Source of the DNA: an uncultured Pelagibacteraceae bacterium
Lineage (GTDB): Bacteria; Pseudomonadota; Alphaproteobacteria; Pelagibacterales; Pelagibacteraceae
Direction: 5' to 3'
Assembly: GCA_902576765.1 (NCBI GenBank)
Contig: CACGWH010000003.1
Span: 1-64,000 of the forward strand
Length of the DNA stretch: 64,000 nt
Part shown: piece after piece, positions 1-9,250 of the stretch
Layout of the letters: each line of letters begins with the position of its first letter
Position numbering within the stretch: position 1 is the first letter of the stretch
Notes under the pieces: generated by a model
What the model was told of the DNA's origin: nothing
Database searches by the model: none
Seen by the model: the letters and a program-made list of their open reading frames with translations, nothing else
Position numbers and translations under genes: made by a program

Positions 1-2
1 AA

Positions 3-1214
3 AAAAGAATAAAAAAATTAAATTTATCTAGAAGAAATTTTTTAACTGGAACTGCTACATTAGCTGGAATAGCTGCAACAGCGTCTGTCGTTCCAATTAC
101 AATAGCTAATGCAAATCACACAAAAGGTGAAAAAGGTTTACCAGATTTTATTAGTTGGAAAGATAGAGATGCATTAATAGTTCATTCTGACAAAGGTATT
201 GAAACTCACAGAAGTGCTATTGGAGAAAGTCTTATCACTCCAAACAGAAATATTTATATTAGAAATAATATGCCAACTATGACTGATGAACAAATTGGTA
301 ATAGAATGGATTGGAAAGTTTCAATAGAAGGTGTGAAAAATCCAAAAACTTTCACAATAGCTCAACTTCAAAAATTAGGCCACGAAACAATGGCTACAAT
401 TTTGCAATGTTCAGGAAATGGAAGGGGATTTTTCAAACATAAGCCAAGAGGCTCGCAATGGAAAACAGGTGCAGCTGCATGTGTTCTTTGGACAGGAGTA
501 CCAATGAAAACAGTTGTTGAAGCCTGTGGTGGAATTAATGGTGATGCAGTTTATATGACATCAGCAGGTGTCGACCATGTTCCTACAGGTCTAGACCCTA
601 AAAAAGCAATGATTGAAAGGTCTGTGCCCAAAAAAGTTTTTAAAGATGCTATGCTTGCTTGGGAAATGAATGGTGTTCCATTACCAAATGCACATGGTGG
701 ACCATTAAGAATGGTAACTCCTGGATATTTTGGAATTAATAACGTGAAGCATCTTGGTAAAGTAGCTTTTACAACAAGCGAGTCTTCTGTAAAGTATATG
801 AAGAAAAGTTATAGAATTTCTCCAATTGGAAAAAAAGGATCTCAATATCCATCTTGTTGGGAAATGCCGGTAAAATCTTGGATAACAAGACCAACTGATG
901 AAACTGGGACTGTGAAAGCTGGAAAAGTTCAAATAGTAGGTGTTGCTATGGGCGGAACTAAAAAAGTAAGAAGTGTCAAGGTATCAGTCGATGGCGGAAG
1001 TAGCTGGAAAAAAGCGAAATTTATTGGACCAAACCTTGGTAAGTTTGCTTGGAGACAGTTTGTTCTAGAGACAACTTTGAGCTCTGGAACATATAATATC
1101 GCAAGTTTAGCTTCTAATGGTTCTGATAAACAACCAGAATTGAGAATGGAAAACAGAAGAGGCTATGCTCACAATGGTTGGAAAGATCATAGCGTAAATA
1201 TTACTGTAGTATAA
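3..1214 (+). CDS. Sulfite dehydrogenase/oxidase, molybdopterin subunit (SorA/SoxC-like), 5' end cut by window edge
   Basis: Frame is open from base 3, upstream of the listed ATG at 270, and encodes a Tat-like signal SRRNFLTGTATLAGIAATASVV; molybdopterin sulfite-oxidase motif QCSGNGRGFF and dimerisation-like C-terminus. Confidence 0.88.
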   Translation, partial: KRIKKLNLSRRNFLTGTATLAGIAATASVVPITIANANHTKGEKGLPDFISWKDRDALIVHSDKGIETHRSAIGESLITPNRNIYIRNNMPTMTDEQIGNRMDWKVSIEGVKNPKTFTIAQLQKLGHETMATILQCSGNGRGFFKHKPRGSQWKTGAAACVLWTGVPMKTVVEACGGINGDAVYMTSAGVDHVPTGLDPKKAMIERSVPKKVFKDAMLAWEMNGVPLPNAHGGPLRMVTPGYFGINNVKHLGKVAFTTSESSVKYMKKSYRISPIGKKGSQYPSCWEMPVKSWITRPTDETGTVKAGKVQIVGVAMGGTKKVRSVKVSVDGGSSWKKAKFIGPNLGKFAWRQFVLETTLSSGTYNIASLASNGSDKQPELRMENRRGYAHNGWKDHSVNITVV

Positions 1215-1241
1215 AATTATAAAAAGTTTTAGAATTCATTA

Positions 1242-1568
1242 ATGAAAATTTTAAAGTTTTTATTAATTGTATTTTTCTTATCACTATTCAGTAATTTCAA
1301 ATCATTTTCTGATGAAGCAATGATGAAAAAAGGTTTGGAGATATTTAATGAAACAGCCGCTTGTGCAGCTTGTCATGTTTTAAAAGCAGCAGGGTCTGAA
1401 GGAAATATTGGACCAAACTTAGATACAGTTACAATGACAGTAGAGTCGGTTACAGAAATGGTTACTTATGGGCTTGGAGTAATGCCTGCTTTTGGCGAAG
1501 ATGAAATTTTAACTAAAGAAGAAATAGATATTGTTTCAAAATACGTAGTTAGTGTCGCAAATAAATAA
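1242..1568 (+). CDS. c-type cytochrome, probable electron acceptor of the sulfite dehydrogenase
   Basis: Signal peptide, single CAACH heme motif, MPAFG distal Met region; 27 bp downstream of the sulfite dehydrogenase. Confidence 0.85.
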   Translation: MKILKFLLIVFFLSLFSNFKSFSDEAMMKKGLEIFNETAACAACHVLKAAGSEGNIGPNLDTVTMTVESVTEMVTYGLGVMPAFGEDEILTKEEIDIVSKYVVSVANK

Positions 1569-1573
1569 AAATA

Positions 1574-1606
1574 TTTTAACTCCCAGCTAATAGCTGGAAG
1601 TTAAAA
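1574..1606. terminator. Bidirectional intrinsic terminator-like hairpin between convergent genes
   Basis: ttttaactcccagct-aat-agctggaagttaaaa: 15-bp stem with one C.A/G.U position, 3-nt loop, A/T tracts on both sides. Confidence 0.8.
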
Positions 1607-1614
1607 AAAATTTT

Positions 1615-1932
1615 TTATTGTCCTGGTGCTTTGTAACCAATTTTACTTGCTTTTGCTGTAGCTTTACCAAAATCAATAGCCTCTAACATTGTTAAGTTTT
1701 CAACTGCACCAGAAGCTTCAACAACTAATTTAATAGCAGCAAAATCATCAAAGCTTGGTACATCTGTAACAACTATGAAGTCAAAAGATCCTCTTACAAT
1801 ATCCATGCTGTGCATTTTTCCACCCATGGCTTCAGTAAGTTGTTTAACAACAGCTTTTCTATCACTTGCTGGATCTTTAAGAAATCCTTGAAAAGCTTTT
1901 GCAGTATAATTTCCCATTATATATGCTTTCAT
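1615..1932 (-). CDS. GYD domain-like small protein
   Basis: 105 aa; ferredoxin-like/GYD pattern (GNYTAKAFQGFLKDPASDRKAVVKQLTEAMGGK...). Confidence 0.7.
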   Translation of the reverse strand: MKAYIMGNYTAKAFQGFLKDPASDRKAVVKQLTEAMGGKMHSMDIVRGSFDFIVVTDVPSFDDFAAIKLVVEASGAVENLTMLEAIDFGKATAKASKIGYKAPGQ

Positions 1933-2020
1933 AATTAACCCCTCCTTTTTTAAAAAAAATTATAACAAATTTAATTGTGACGAGATATGTATTTTGGGAA
2001 TTCCTAGTATGATTAATAAA

Positions 2021-2815
2021 TTAATTACTAGCAATTCTATCCATTTCTTTTAATTCAACTTCTAGTTTATTTAATTCTTCACCGCCAGCCATCATACTTA
2101 GAAGTTTTTCTCTTGAAATATCATCTTTTTTAAATGTACCCATGCTTCTACCTCTATTTAAAACTGTAAAACTATTTCCAACTGGATAGGCATGATGAAC
2201 ATTATGTGTAATCAATATTACAGCTAAACCTTGAGAGGCTGCTTTAACTATATATTTTAAAACCATAGAGGCTTGATGAACTCCTAGTGCAGAAGTTGGT
2301 TCATCTAAAACTAAAACTTTTGCGCCAAAATATATTGCTCTTGAAATTGCCAAGCATTGTCTTTCACCGCCAGACATTGTCCCAACTGCTTGAGAAGGAT
2401 CTCTAACATCAATACCAATTTGACCCATTCTTTCTGCAGCAATTTTATTAGCTTTTTCAATATCAAATGTTCTAAAGAATGGTAAACCTTTTTGAGGCTC
2501 TCTTCCCATAAAAAAATTTCTAGTAACACTCATCAATGAAACTAAAGCTAAATCTTGATAAACTGTACCTATACCGATATCCAATGCGTCTCTTGGTGAG
2601 TCAAAAATAATTTTTTTATCTTCAAAAATAATCTCACCTTCATCAGGTTTATGAACACCAGCTAATGTTTTGATTAGAGTTGATTTTCCAGCACCATTAT
2701 CTCCTAAAAGACACATGATTTCTCCTTTTTTCAATTTCATAGTAACGTCTTTTAAAGCGATTACTTTTCCAAAAAATTTACTGATATTATTAAATTGGAC
2801 TAAATACTCAGACAT
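2021..2815 (-). CDS. Sugar ABC transporter ATP-binding protein (single NBD), possibly inositol
   Basis: Walker [10 protein letters not shown], signature MSGGERQ, Walker [12 protein letters not shown]. Confidence 0.9.
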   Translation of the reverse strand: MSEYLVQFNNISKFFGKVIALKDVTMKLKKGEIMCLLGDNGAGKSTLIKTLAGVHKPDEGEIIFEDKKIIFDSPRDALDIGIGTVYQDLALVSLMSVTRNFFMGREPQKGLPFFRTFDIEKANKIAAERMGQIGIDVRDPSQAVGTMSGGERQCLAISRAIYFGAKVLVLDEPTSALGVHQASMVLKYIVKAASQGLAVILITHNVHHAYPVGNSFTVLNRGRSMGTFKKDDISREKLLSMMAGGEELNKLEVELKEMDRIASN

Positions 2816-3942
2816 TATTTAGTCTCCGTAACTTTTTTTCTTATATAATTGTTAAATACAACAGCAATTAACATCATTGCTCCTAAAAATACTTTAAACC
2901 AATCTGTATCTACATCAGTATAAAATATACCCATAGAAACTGTACCAAAAATTATTGCTCCTAATGCAGCTCCTATCGCTGACCCATATCCTCCGGTTAA
3001 TAAACATCCACCTACCACTGCAGCAGCTATTGCTTCTAATTCTTTTAATGTCCCCCTCATAGTGTCGGCAGAGCCGGCATCTAAAACCTGAATACACGCA
3101 AATATAGTTGAAGCAACTGCAGTTCCTATAAATAAACTTATTTTAACTCTTCCAACAGGCACACCAACATTTGTTGCACCTACTTTGTCTCCGCCTGAAG
3201 CAAAGATCCAATTTCCATATCTTGTTTTCATAAGTATCCAAGTTGCAAATAAAGTTAAAGCTATAAACCATATTACCGATGGTGGGATGCCAGTTGCTAA
3301 AGGAGTTCCATCAGTTCTTAATTCAATTAGCTTCATTGATCCAAGCCAGGTGAAGAGCCATTGAAAAGTATCAGTGGCAAATATCCATGCTATTGGATCA
3401 TCTTCAATTAATACTCGTAATCCTGGGACTTGAGTTCTACCTGTTATCAATCTTGTAATTGCTAAAGTAGCACCTCTTAAGATAAACAACATTGCAAGCG
3501 TAACTATAAAAGATGGAAGTCCAGACTTTACAACCATTATTCCATTAAAATATCCAATTAACACTGCCATCGCAAAAGCAAAAATAATACTAGTCCACAA
3601 TGGCCAACCCCAATAAATTGCTGGAATAGCTATACATATCCCAGCGAACCCAATCATAGATCCTATTGAAAGATCAAATTCTCCTCCAATCATTAACATA
3701 GCAGCTGCAATCGCAATGATACCTAAGTTTGCTGACACATCTAAAAAATTTAGTGTACCATAAGCACTAAACATTCCTGTGTCACCAGCAACTATTCCAA
3801 AAAATATAAATACTAATATTGCTCCACCTAAAGCTCCAAGCTCAGGTCTATTCAATAATACTCTTAGCGGAGAAATTTTTTTAAGTCTTTCATCTTTTCC
3901 AGTTTCTTTCTTAGATTCGATACTTTGAGATTTTACAGACAT
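2815..3942 (-). CDS. Sugar ABC transporter permease (RbsC/FrcC family)
   Basis: 375 aa, multi-TM, BPD_transp_2-like [17 protein letters not shown]; abuts the ATPase gene. Confidence 0.9.
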   Translation of the reverse strand: MSVKSQSIESKKETGKDERLKKISPLRVLLNRPELGALGGAILVFIFFGIVAGDTGMFSAYGTLNFLDVSANLGIIAIAAAMLMIGGEFDLSIGSMIGFAGICIAIPAIYWGWPLWTSIIFAFAMAVLIGYFNGIMVVKSGLPSFIVTLAMLFILRGATLAITRLITGRTQVPGLRVLIEDDPIAWIFATDTFQWLFTWLGSMKLIELRTDGTPLATGIPPSVIWFIALTLFATWILMKTRYGNWIFASGGDKVGATNVGVPVGRVKISLFIGTAVASTIFACIQVLDAGSADTMRGTLKELEAIAAAVVGGCLLTGGYGSAIGAALGAIIFGTVSMGIFYTDVDTDWFKVFLGAMMLIAVVFNNYIRKKVTETK

Positions 3943-3972
3943 AAAAAACTATAATTTAAAAAACGCCAAAAA

Positions 3973-4003
3973 AAAAGGCCTGACTGATATTCAGTCAGGC
4001 CTT
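3973..4003 (-). terminator. Strong hairpin between substrate-binding-protein and permease genes
   Basis: aaaggcctgactga-tat-tcagtcaggccttt: perfect 14-bp stem, 3-nt loop, starting 11 nt after the SBP stop. Confidence 0.85.
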
Positions 4004-4014
4004 TAAATTATTTT

Positions 4015-4938
4015 TTATCTATAACCTTGAGCTGCCCACTTTATAACTTTAGACGCATTGTCAGGAGTTACAAATCCAGGTCCAGTCATTACCACACCAG
4101 CTGGCATTGTTCCCCATCTCATGTATTGTCCAAAGATAGCAATAGGTAGGTAACCTTGTAGGTATTGTTGTTGGTCAATTAAAAACTCTACTTTTCCTGC
4201 AGCAGCAGCTTTTAACATATTTGGAGACATATCAAATGTTCCAAGTCTTACTTTACCAACTTTTCCAGAAGCCTCTAAAGCTTTTAGAGCTGCTTCACCA
4301 GATAAACCAGCACCTAAAGTTAAGATAGTGTCATATCCACCACCTAATTTCGCAGCAACAGCTTTTTGAATTTCTGTTGGGTCATTTGATGTACCTAAAA
4401 TATCTACTGATCCACCAAATCCTTTTTTGAAACCTGCACATCTTCTATCTAGTGCAACGTTACCAACTTCATGGTTAACACATAATGCTTTTTTTCCACC
4501 GGCAGCTTTCATTTTTTGTCCACCACCTACACCAGCTTCAAACTCAGTTTGACCAACATGAGCACTTATTCCTAAAGATGCATAGTCATCAGAACCAGAG
4601 TTCATTGAAATAACTGGAATACCAGCAGCAATTGCAGCTTTAACAGATTTTCCTAAAGCAGCAGCATCTGGTAATGTAATCACGATACCTTTCGGTTTTT
4701 GTGATACAGCATTGTCAATTAGTTTTGCCATTTCCACCATGTCAAAAGTAGCAGGTGCAGTATATTTACAAGATACTCCCATATCTTTACATCCAGCATC
4801 TACTCCGTTTTTAGCAACTGACCAAAAAGGGTCATTAGCTTGACCGTGAGAAACTACAATTATATCTACAGCTAAAGCAGACACAGACATCATAGCCCAT
4901 GCAACTAAAGCTAAAATAAAGTTTTTAATTGTTTTCAT
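4015..4938 (-). CDS. Sugar ABC transporter substrate-binding protein (RbsB-like; possibly inositol)
   Basis: Signal peptide plus Peripla_BP_4-like sequence (IIVVSHGQANDPFWSVAKNGVDAG...). Confidence 0.9.
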   Translation of the reverse strand: MKTIKNFILALVAWAMMSVSALAVDIIVVSHGQANDPFWSVAKNGVDAGCKDMGVSCKYTAPATFDMVEMAKLIDNAVSQKPKGIVITLPDAAALGKSVKAAIAAGIPVISMNSGSDDYASLGISAHVGQTEFEAGVGGGQKMKAAGGKKALCVNHEVGNVALDRRCAGFKKGFGGSVDILGTSNDPTEIQKAVAAKLGGGYDTILTLGAGLSGEAALKALEASGKVGKVRLGTFDMSPNMLKAAAAGKVEFLIDQQQYLQGYLPIAIFGQYMRWGTMPAGVVMTGPGFVTPDNASKVIKWAAQGYR

Positions 4939-5039
4939 TATTCCCCTTTAATTAAAGTTAACTTTTAAAAACAAAATCTAATCAAAATATTATTTGGTTG
5001 TAAAGATGATAGGTTGTGTTCTAGTGTTAGTTGATTCAA

Positions 5040-6040
5040 TTAGAAAGTAAGTTTTTCAAACTTTTTAGAACCGAGAGATTTTTTCGCAGCATTTGCCATT
5101 ATTAAAGCACGTCTACCTTCCTCAAATTCTGCAAGTGGGCGAATATTTTTATTAATAAATTTTGAAAAATCATTCAATTGTTTTTTATATGCATCTTTAT
5201 ATCTCTCAATAAAAAAATTTAGCAAAGGAGATTTGTTTGAAGTTGAATTTGATGAATAAAATGATGTTTCGTTCTCTCTTATGTTTTCAGATATGATCAT
5301 TCCTTTAGATCCAAATATTTCAACACGTTGATCATATCCAAAACTACAATGCCTTGAGTTTGTAATTATGCACTGAACACCATTTTTAGATTGAATCATA
5401 CACGATGCCAACTCAAGTCTCTAATTTTATCAAATCTTTTATCTGAGATGTTGCTACCTGATGCAATTAATTTTGAGGGTTCATCTTTTCCAAGATAGAA
5501 ACGCACTAAATCAAAATCATGTATCATCATATCTCTAAATATTCCACCTGACTCTTTTAAATATTTAATTGAAGGTGGTGCAGGATCTCTACTTGTAATT
5601 ATAATTTTTTCTAATTTTCCAATCTTACCATTCAATAATTGTTTTCTAAGGTTGTTATGACCTGGATCGTATCTTCTATTGAAACCAAGCTGAATTTTTG
5701 GATTTAAGTTTTTAATTTTTTTTTTACATGCATTTATTTTTTTTATGCTTAAATCTAATGGTTTTTCACAAAAGATTATTTTTTTATTTTTAACTCCCTC
5801 TAAAATAAATTTAATATGAGTATTTGTTGTTGATGCTATAAAGATAGCCCTAATTTTTTTATCTTTAAATATTATATTTGGATTATCAACACTCTCTGCT
5901 TTGAGTATTTTTGAATATTTGTTTGTCAAATTTTTATCAATGTCATAAACATATTTTAGATTAAAATCTTTATTACGCATCAAATTCTTACCATGCATAA
6001 TACCAATTCTTCCAAGACCAAATAAAGCTATATCAATCAT
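5040..6040 (-). pseudogene. iolG: Inositol 2-dehydrogenase (Gfo/Idh/MocA), split by a frameshift into ORFs 5396..6040 and 5040..5411
   Basis: N-terminal ORF has Rossmann GLGRIGIMHGKN and EKPLDLS; C-terminal ORF continues the family (GVQCIITNSRHCSFGYDQRVEIFGSKGMI). Frames switch around 5396-5420, where RDLSWHRV* and ..LELASCMIQSKNG overlap. Confidence 0.8.
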
Positions 6041-6083
6041 TTAAAATTTGTATTAAAAGATATTTTAACTAAAAATAATTATT

Positions 6084-6986
6084 ATGTCAGTAAAATTAGG
6101 AGTAGCACCAATTGCATGGAGTAACGATGACATGCCAGAATTAGGTGGTGACACATCATTAGAACAATGTTTAGATGAAGCGAGTCAAGCAGGGTACATT
6201 GGAATTGAGTCTGGTGGAAAATTTCCAAAAAAATCATCAGAATTACTTCCAAAATTAAGTCAGTTTAATCTTCAACTTTGCTCAGGTTGGTATGGAGCAA
6301 ATTTAAGAAAAAATACAGTAGAGGAAGAAAAAAAACTAATCCAAGAACAATTAAAATTGTTTAAAGAGTGTAATTCACCCTGCATAGTGTTTGCAGAAGT
6401 ATCAGGATCAATTCAAGGAGATCCTAATCGAAAATTATCAACAAGACCTCAAATGGAAAAAGATGAATGGGACGGATTTTGCAATAAAATTTCAGAAATG
6501 GGAAAATATCTTGAAGATCAAGGAATGCCATTAGCATATCATCATCACATGGGCACCATTATTGAGACACAAAGAGATACAGAAAGACTTTTAGATAATA
6601 CACATGATAGCGTTAAATTAACTCTGGATACAGGTCATATGCTCTTTGCAAAAGGGGACTCTAAATCAATATTAGAGAATTATAATGAGAGACTTTTTCA
6701 TGTTCATTGTAAAGATATAAGAAAAGATGTTCTTGAAAAATCTTTAAAAGAAAATTTGAGTTTTAGAGCAGCTTTTCTTGAAGGTGCATTTACTGTTCCA
6801 GGTGATGGTTGTATCGATTACGAACCATTATTTGAAGTTTTAAAAAAGAATAATTATTCAGGTTGGTTGGTAGTAGAAGCTGAACAAGATCCAGCAAAAG
6901 CTAATCCATTTGAGTATGCAAAGATAGGTTATAAATATTTAACTGAGACTTTGAGTAAATCTAAAATTGAAGTTTTCAAAAATTAA
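6084..6986 (+). CDS. iolE: myo-Inosose-2 dehydratase
   Basis: VKLGVAPIAWSNDDMPELGGDTSLEQCLDEASQAGYIGIESGGKFP, YHHHMGT, TLDTGH: IolE signatures. Confidence 0.93.
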   Translation: MSVKLGVAPIAWSNDDMPELGGDTSLEQCLDEASQAGYIGIESGGKFPKKSSELLPKLSQFNLQLCSGWYGANLRKNTVEEEKKLIQEQLKLFKECNSPCIVFAEVSGSIQGDPNRKLSTRPQMEKDEWDGFCNKISEMGKYLEDQGMPLAYHHHMGTIIETQRDTERLLDNTHDSVKLTLDTGHMLFAKGDSKSILENYNERLFHVHCKDIRKDVLEKSLKENLSFRAAFLEGAFTVPGDGCIDYEPLFEVLKKNNYSGWLVVEAEQDPAKANPFEYAKIGYKYLTETLSKSKIEVFKN

Positions 6987-7487
6987 TTATCTATAAAGCG
7001 AAGTTAATTCGTTGTTACCTGCTGCAACACATGGGGATTTAAAACATGTTCCCACAACCCATTCAGAACCAGGTTCAGATAAAAAATTTGATGACATAAC
7101 AAAAATTACTCCCATCTCTACTGATTGTCCTGCTTTTCCTTCAGCTTTAATTCTTGGATCTGGATCAGTTTTTACTTTTGAGTCTGTTGAAAAAGGATTT
7201 TCAATATTTAAATTATTATTTATATAGTTTACTATTTTTGATGAAATCCATTCTTCATTGCAGGCATCACCCCAAATAGTTTTCTTATCCTCATCATTAT
7301 TTCCACAATTATTTATTTCGCCATTTATAAAATCTACAACTTTTTGATGATTTTCTTTTACCAGATTTGCTTTTGCCTCAACCGCAGGTCTGGTACTTGC
7401 TGTCCATATAAGCATTCCAACAACATAGATGACTGACATAGTTACTAAAGCTTCCAAAAGACCAAAATTTTTAAAATTTATTCGCAT
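6987..7487 (-). CDS. Prepilin-like secreted/membrane protein of unknown function
   Basis: Short basic N-terminus then NFGLLEALVTMSVIYVVGMLIW (F1..E5 arrangement) and four Cys in the ectodomain. Confidence 0.5.
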   Translation of the reverse strand: MRINFKNFGLLEALVTMSVIYVVGMLIWTASTRPAVEAKANLVKENHQKVVDFINGEINNCGNNDEDKKTIWGDACNEEWISSKIVNYINNNLNIENPFSTDSKVKTDPDPRIKAEGKAGQSVEMGVIFVMSSNFLSEPGSEWVVGTCFKSPCVAAGNNELTSLYR

Positions 7488-7489
7488 AG

Positions 7490-8452
7490 TTAAAGTTTAA
7501 TTATTTTAGATTTGTCTAATTTTTTTTCAAAAAAATCAATAATATTTTGTATTGTTTCTTTTCCCATTCTTATCATACATTCTTCAGTGAATGCTGCAGT
7601 GTGAGGACTTAAAAAAACTTTATCATTTTTAAGTAATGGGTTATCAGACTTAGGTGGTTCTGTCTCAAATACATCTAAACCTGCACCAAAGATTAGATTT
7701 TCTCTTAATGCTTTATCTAAATCAACTTCATTAATAATTCCACCTCTAGCTGCATTAACAACAATACAATTTGTTTTCATAGATCTTAAAAGATCATAGT
7801 TTACAATATTTTTTGTCTCATCGTTAAGAGGCATATGTAAAGAGATAGCATCCATCTCTTTAACTGCTTCTTTTAAATCATTTACTTTTTTTCCACCCAA
7901 AGATTTTATTTTTTCATCATTTATATAAGGGTCATAAACATAAACATTCATTTCAAAACCCAAACATCTTTTTATCAATGCTTGTCCAATTCTACCAAAA
8001 CCAGCAATTAAAATATTTTTTCCCCAGAGTTCAATTGTTTTTGGTAATTTATTTCTGTCATTAAATTTTCCTAATTTTACTGATTGATCGTACATATCTT
8101 TTCTTTTTGAAATATTTAAAAGCATAAACATCACATGTTCTGCTACCGCAACAGCATTAGCAGTTGCTGTTATAGTTAAGGTTGCTCCAATTTCCTTTGT
8201 GCTTTTAAGATCAATATTATCGTAACCAACGCCGTGTCTTGAAATAACCTGAAGTTTTTTAGCAGAGCTAATTATTTCATTAGGTAATTTTGCTGTTCTT
8301 ATTGAGATTGCATCGCAATCAACTATTTTCTGTTTCAAGTCCTCATTAATTTCATCAAAGATCTCAAATTCATAACTGGAATTACCTTTGAGCAAATTTA
8401 TACCTTCTTGATGAATGTTTTGAATTACAAGAATTTTCTTTTTTTCTGGCAC
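7490..8452 (-). CDS. D-isomer-specific 2-hydroxyacid dehydrogenase (phosphoglycerate dehydrogenase-like)
   Basis: GFGRIGQALIKRC NAD motif, VNAARGGIINEVDL, LDVFETEPP, SPHTAAFTEE. Confidence 0.9.
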   Translation of the reverse strand: MPEKKKILVIQNIHQEGINLLKGNSSYEFEIFDEINEDLKQKIVDCDAISIRTAKLPNEIISSAKKLQVISRHGVGYDNIDLKSTKEIGATLTITATANAVAVAEHVMFMLLNISKRKDMYDQSVKLGKFNDRNKLPKTIELWGKNILIAGFGRIGQALIKRCLGFEMNVYVYDPYINDEKIKSLGGKKVNDLKEAVKEMDAISLHMPLNDETKNIVNYDLLRSMKTNCIVVNAARGGIINEVDLDKALRENLIFGAGLDVFETEPPKSDNPLLKNDKVFLSPHTAAFTEECMIRMGKETIQNIIDFFEKKLDKSKIIKL

Positions 8453-8455
8453 TTT

Positions 8456-9250
8456 TTAATATGCTTTTGACTCTTCTTTTTTATTTGATGAGCCTTTCAT
8501 TTTATCAACTATTGCTTTAGCACCAGTGCTCATAGCTCTTTGATCTGCTCCAATAGTTACAAAATTAAATCCTTTATCAATCATTTTTAAAGCATATTCT
8601 GGCGTACCATTATGAATACCTGCAAAAATTTTATTTTTTTTAGCATGCTCTAAAATTTTTAGAATTTGAGAATATGCTTTTGAATTTTCCGGTTTATCAA
8701 ATCCTGGTTCTTCACCAATAGCTAAACTTAGGTCCGCTGGCCCAATATAAATACCGTCTAAACCTTTTACAGACATTATTTCATCAAGCTTGTCTAAAGA
8801 TTCTTTAGTTTCTATCATTGCAAACTTAAGCATTTCTTGATCTGCATGTTTAGCATAATCAGATCCCCCGTAAATAAGTCCTCTTACTGGTCCAAAACTT
8901 CTATATCCATTAGGTGGATACATACAAGCTTGTACAAATTTTTCAGCCTCTTCTTTGTTACTGACCATTGGACAAATGATTCCATAACAACCTGCATCTA
9001 ATATTTTCATTATTTGACCTGGTTCATTCCAATTAACTCTTGCTAATGGAGTTACATTTGTAGATGAAATAGTTTGCAACATTGGAAGAGCATTTGAATA
9101 ATCAACTAAACCATGTTGCATATCTATAGTTAATGAGTCCCAACCCTGATGAGCCATTGCCTCTGCAGACACGGTACTTGGTATTTGAAGCCAACCATTG
9201 ATGACTGGTTTACCCTCATTCATCATCTTTTTTATTTTATTTTCTCTCAT
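8456..9250 (-). CDS. HpcH/HpaI family aldolase
   Basis: GWLQIPSTVSAEAMAHQGWDSLTIDMQHGLVDY, GIYIGPADLSLAIG. Confidence 0.92.
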   Translation of the reverse strand: MRENKIKKMMNEGKPVINGWLQIPSTVSAEAMAHQGWDSLTIDMQHGLVDYSNALPMLQTISSTNVTPLARVNWNEPGQIMKILDAGCYGIICPMVSNKEEAEKFVQACMYPPNGYRSFGPVRGLIYGGSDYAKHADQEMLKFAMIETKESLDKLDEIMSVKGLDGIYIGPADLSLAIGEEPGFDKPENSKAYSQILKILEHAKKNKIFAGIHNGTPEYALKMIDKGFNFVTIGADQRAMSTGAKAIVDKMKGSSNKKEESKAY

